Translations under genes and position numbers: made by a program
NCBI GenBank assembly: GCA_005792225.1
Contig: SXSP01000104.1
Coordinates: 1 to 5,348 of the forward strand
Direction of reading: 5' to 3'
DNA: 5,348 nucleotides
Origin: Bdellovibrionales bacterium
Lineage (GTDB): Bacteria; Bdellovibrionota; Bdellovibrionia; Bdellovibrionales; JAMPXM01
The notes under the pieces: model-generated
Seen by the model: only the letters and a program-made list of their open reading frames with translations
Told to the model about the DNA's origin: nothing
Databases searched by the model: none
Shown here: one piece after another, positions 5,038 through 5,348 of the stretch
How the letters are laid out: the number at the start of each line of letters is the position of its first letter
Numbering within the stretch: the stretch's first letter is position 1

Positions 5038-5348
5038 ATGGAGTTCCTCTACGATCTCGGACTCTTCACGGTGAAAGCCATCATCATCGTGGGCGCCGTT
5101 ACGGCCGTTCTCATACTGCTAGCCCAGCTCTTCTCCCCTGGACGCTCCAGGCAGCATCCGCAGATCGAAGTCGAAAAGCTCAACACGCGCTTTCGGTCCC
5201 TTCGCCGTCAGCTTAACCGCCATCTTCTGAGCAAAAAAGGTTTTAAGAATTTGGTGAAGCAGGAGAAGAAGGGCGAGAAAAAATCAAGTGAACCGAAAGA
5301 AACGCGGGTCTTCGTTCTTGAATTCCAAGGGGACATTCGTGCTTCGGC
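5038..5348 (+). CDS. sohB: SohB-type S49 membrane protease, N-terminus only
   Basis: The first 103 residues of a probable SohB, an inner-membrane-anchored serine peptidase of family S49 (signal peptide peptidase A relatives) that acts on periplasmic or membrane proteins. The start MEFLYDLGLFTVKAI corresponds closely to the known SohB beginning (MDLLYEYGLFLAKIV in E. coli, from memory). One transmembrane helix spans about residues 12-31. It is followed by the typical basic, helical linker rich in Lys/Arg/Glu (LNTRFRSLRRQL through KQEKKGEKK). The segment ETRVFVLEFQGDIRAS then matches the first strand of the protease domain (in E. coli PRVWVLDFKGSMDA). The catalytic Ser/Lys dyad lies beyond the window end. 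The SD AAAGGA is 8 bases before ATG 5038, supporting this start. It is transcribed divergently from the coiled-coil gene. Confidence 0.88.
   Translation, partial: MEFLYDLGLFTVKAIIIVGAVTAVLILLAQLFSPGRSRQHPQIEVEKLNTRFRSLRRQLNRHLLSKKGFKNLVKQEKKGEKKSSEPKETRVFVLEFQGDIRAS

Overview
The window reads as ordinary bacterial chromosome of moderately high GC. It carries Shine-Dalgarno-type starts, sigma70-like promoter elements, and Gram-negative envelope functions: an S49 SohB-type protease and several Sec signal peptides. The mix of a GAF/multi-PAS histidine kinase, a stand-alone receiver, a secreted PHB-depolymerase-type esterase, a DUF3307 membrane protein and SohB would suit a Bdellovibrionota/deltaproteobacterial-type genome. 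That placement is an impression from gene content, not a demonstrated assignment. I see no phage, IS, CRISPR or tRNA gene.

Left part (1-2025): the minus strand holds most of a large cytoplasmic sensor histidine kinase (GAF, three PAS, then the phospho-acceptor His of HisKA). Its 3' part lies outside the window. A 145-bp divergent spacer separates it from the next gene. Centre-left (2026-3562): a secreted serine esterase of the PHB depolymerase family on the plus strand converges on a stand-alone receiver protein on the minus strand, with a GC-rich hairpin between them. Kinase and receiver therefore flank the esterase, but nothing in the sequence proves that they form one pathway.

Centre (3563-3879): a 317-bp gap between two minus-strand genes is not empty. 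On the plus strand it contains, in the right order and spacing, a good sigma70-like promoter, a GGGAGG ribosome-binding site, a 32-codon ORF and an intrinsic terminator 8 bases after the ORF's stop. The same stretch forms three compact hairpins, one resembling a tRNA T-arm. It is the best candidate here for something undescribed: a short-peptide gene, a structured small RNA, or both.

Right part (3880-5348): on the minus strand lie a small DUF3307 membrane protein and an exported, highly charged coiled-coil protein. The coiled-coil frame is interrupted by one in-frame TAA that looks like a CAA-to-TAA change. Divergent from it, on the plus strand, is the start of sohB, cut by the window end. 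The right side is thus envelope-related: a membrane protein, a periplasmic helical protein and a membrane-anchored peptidase.
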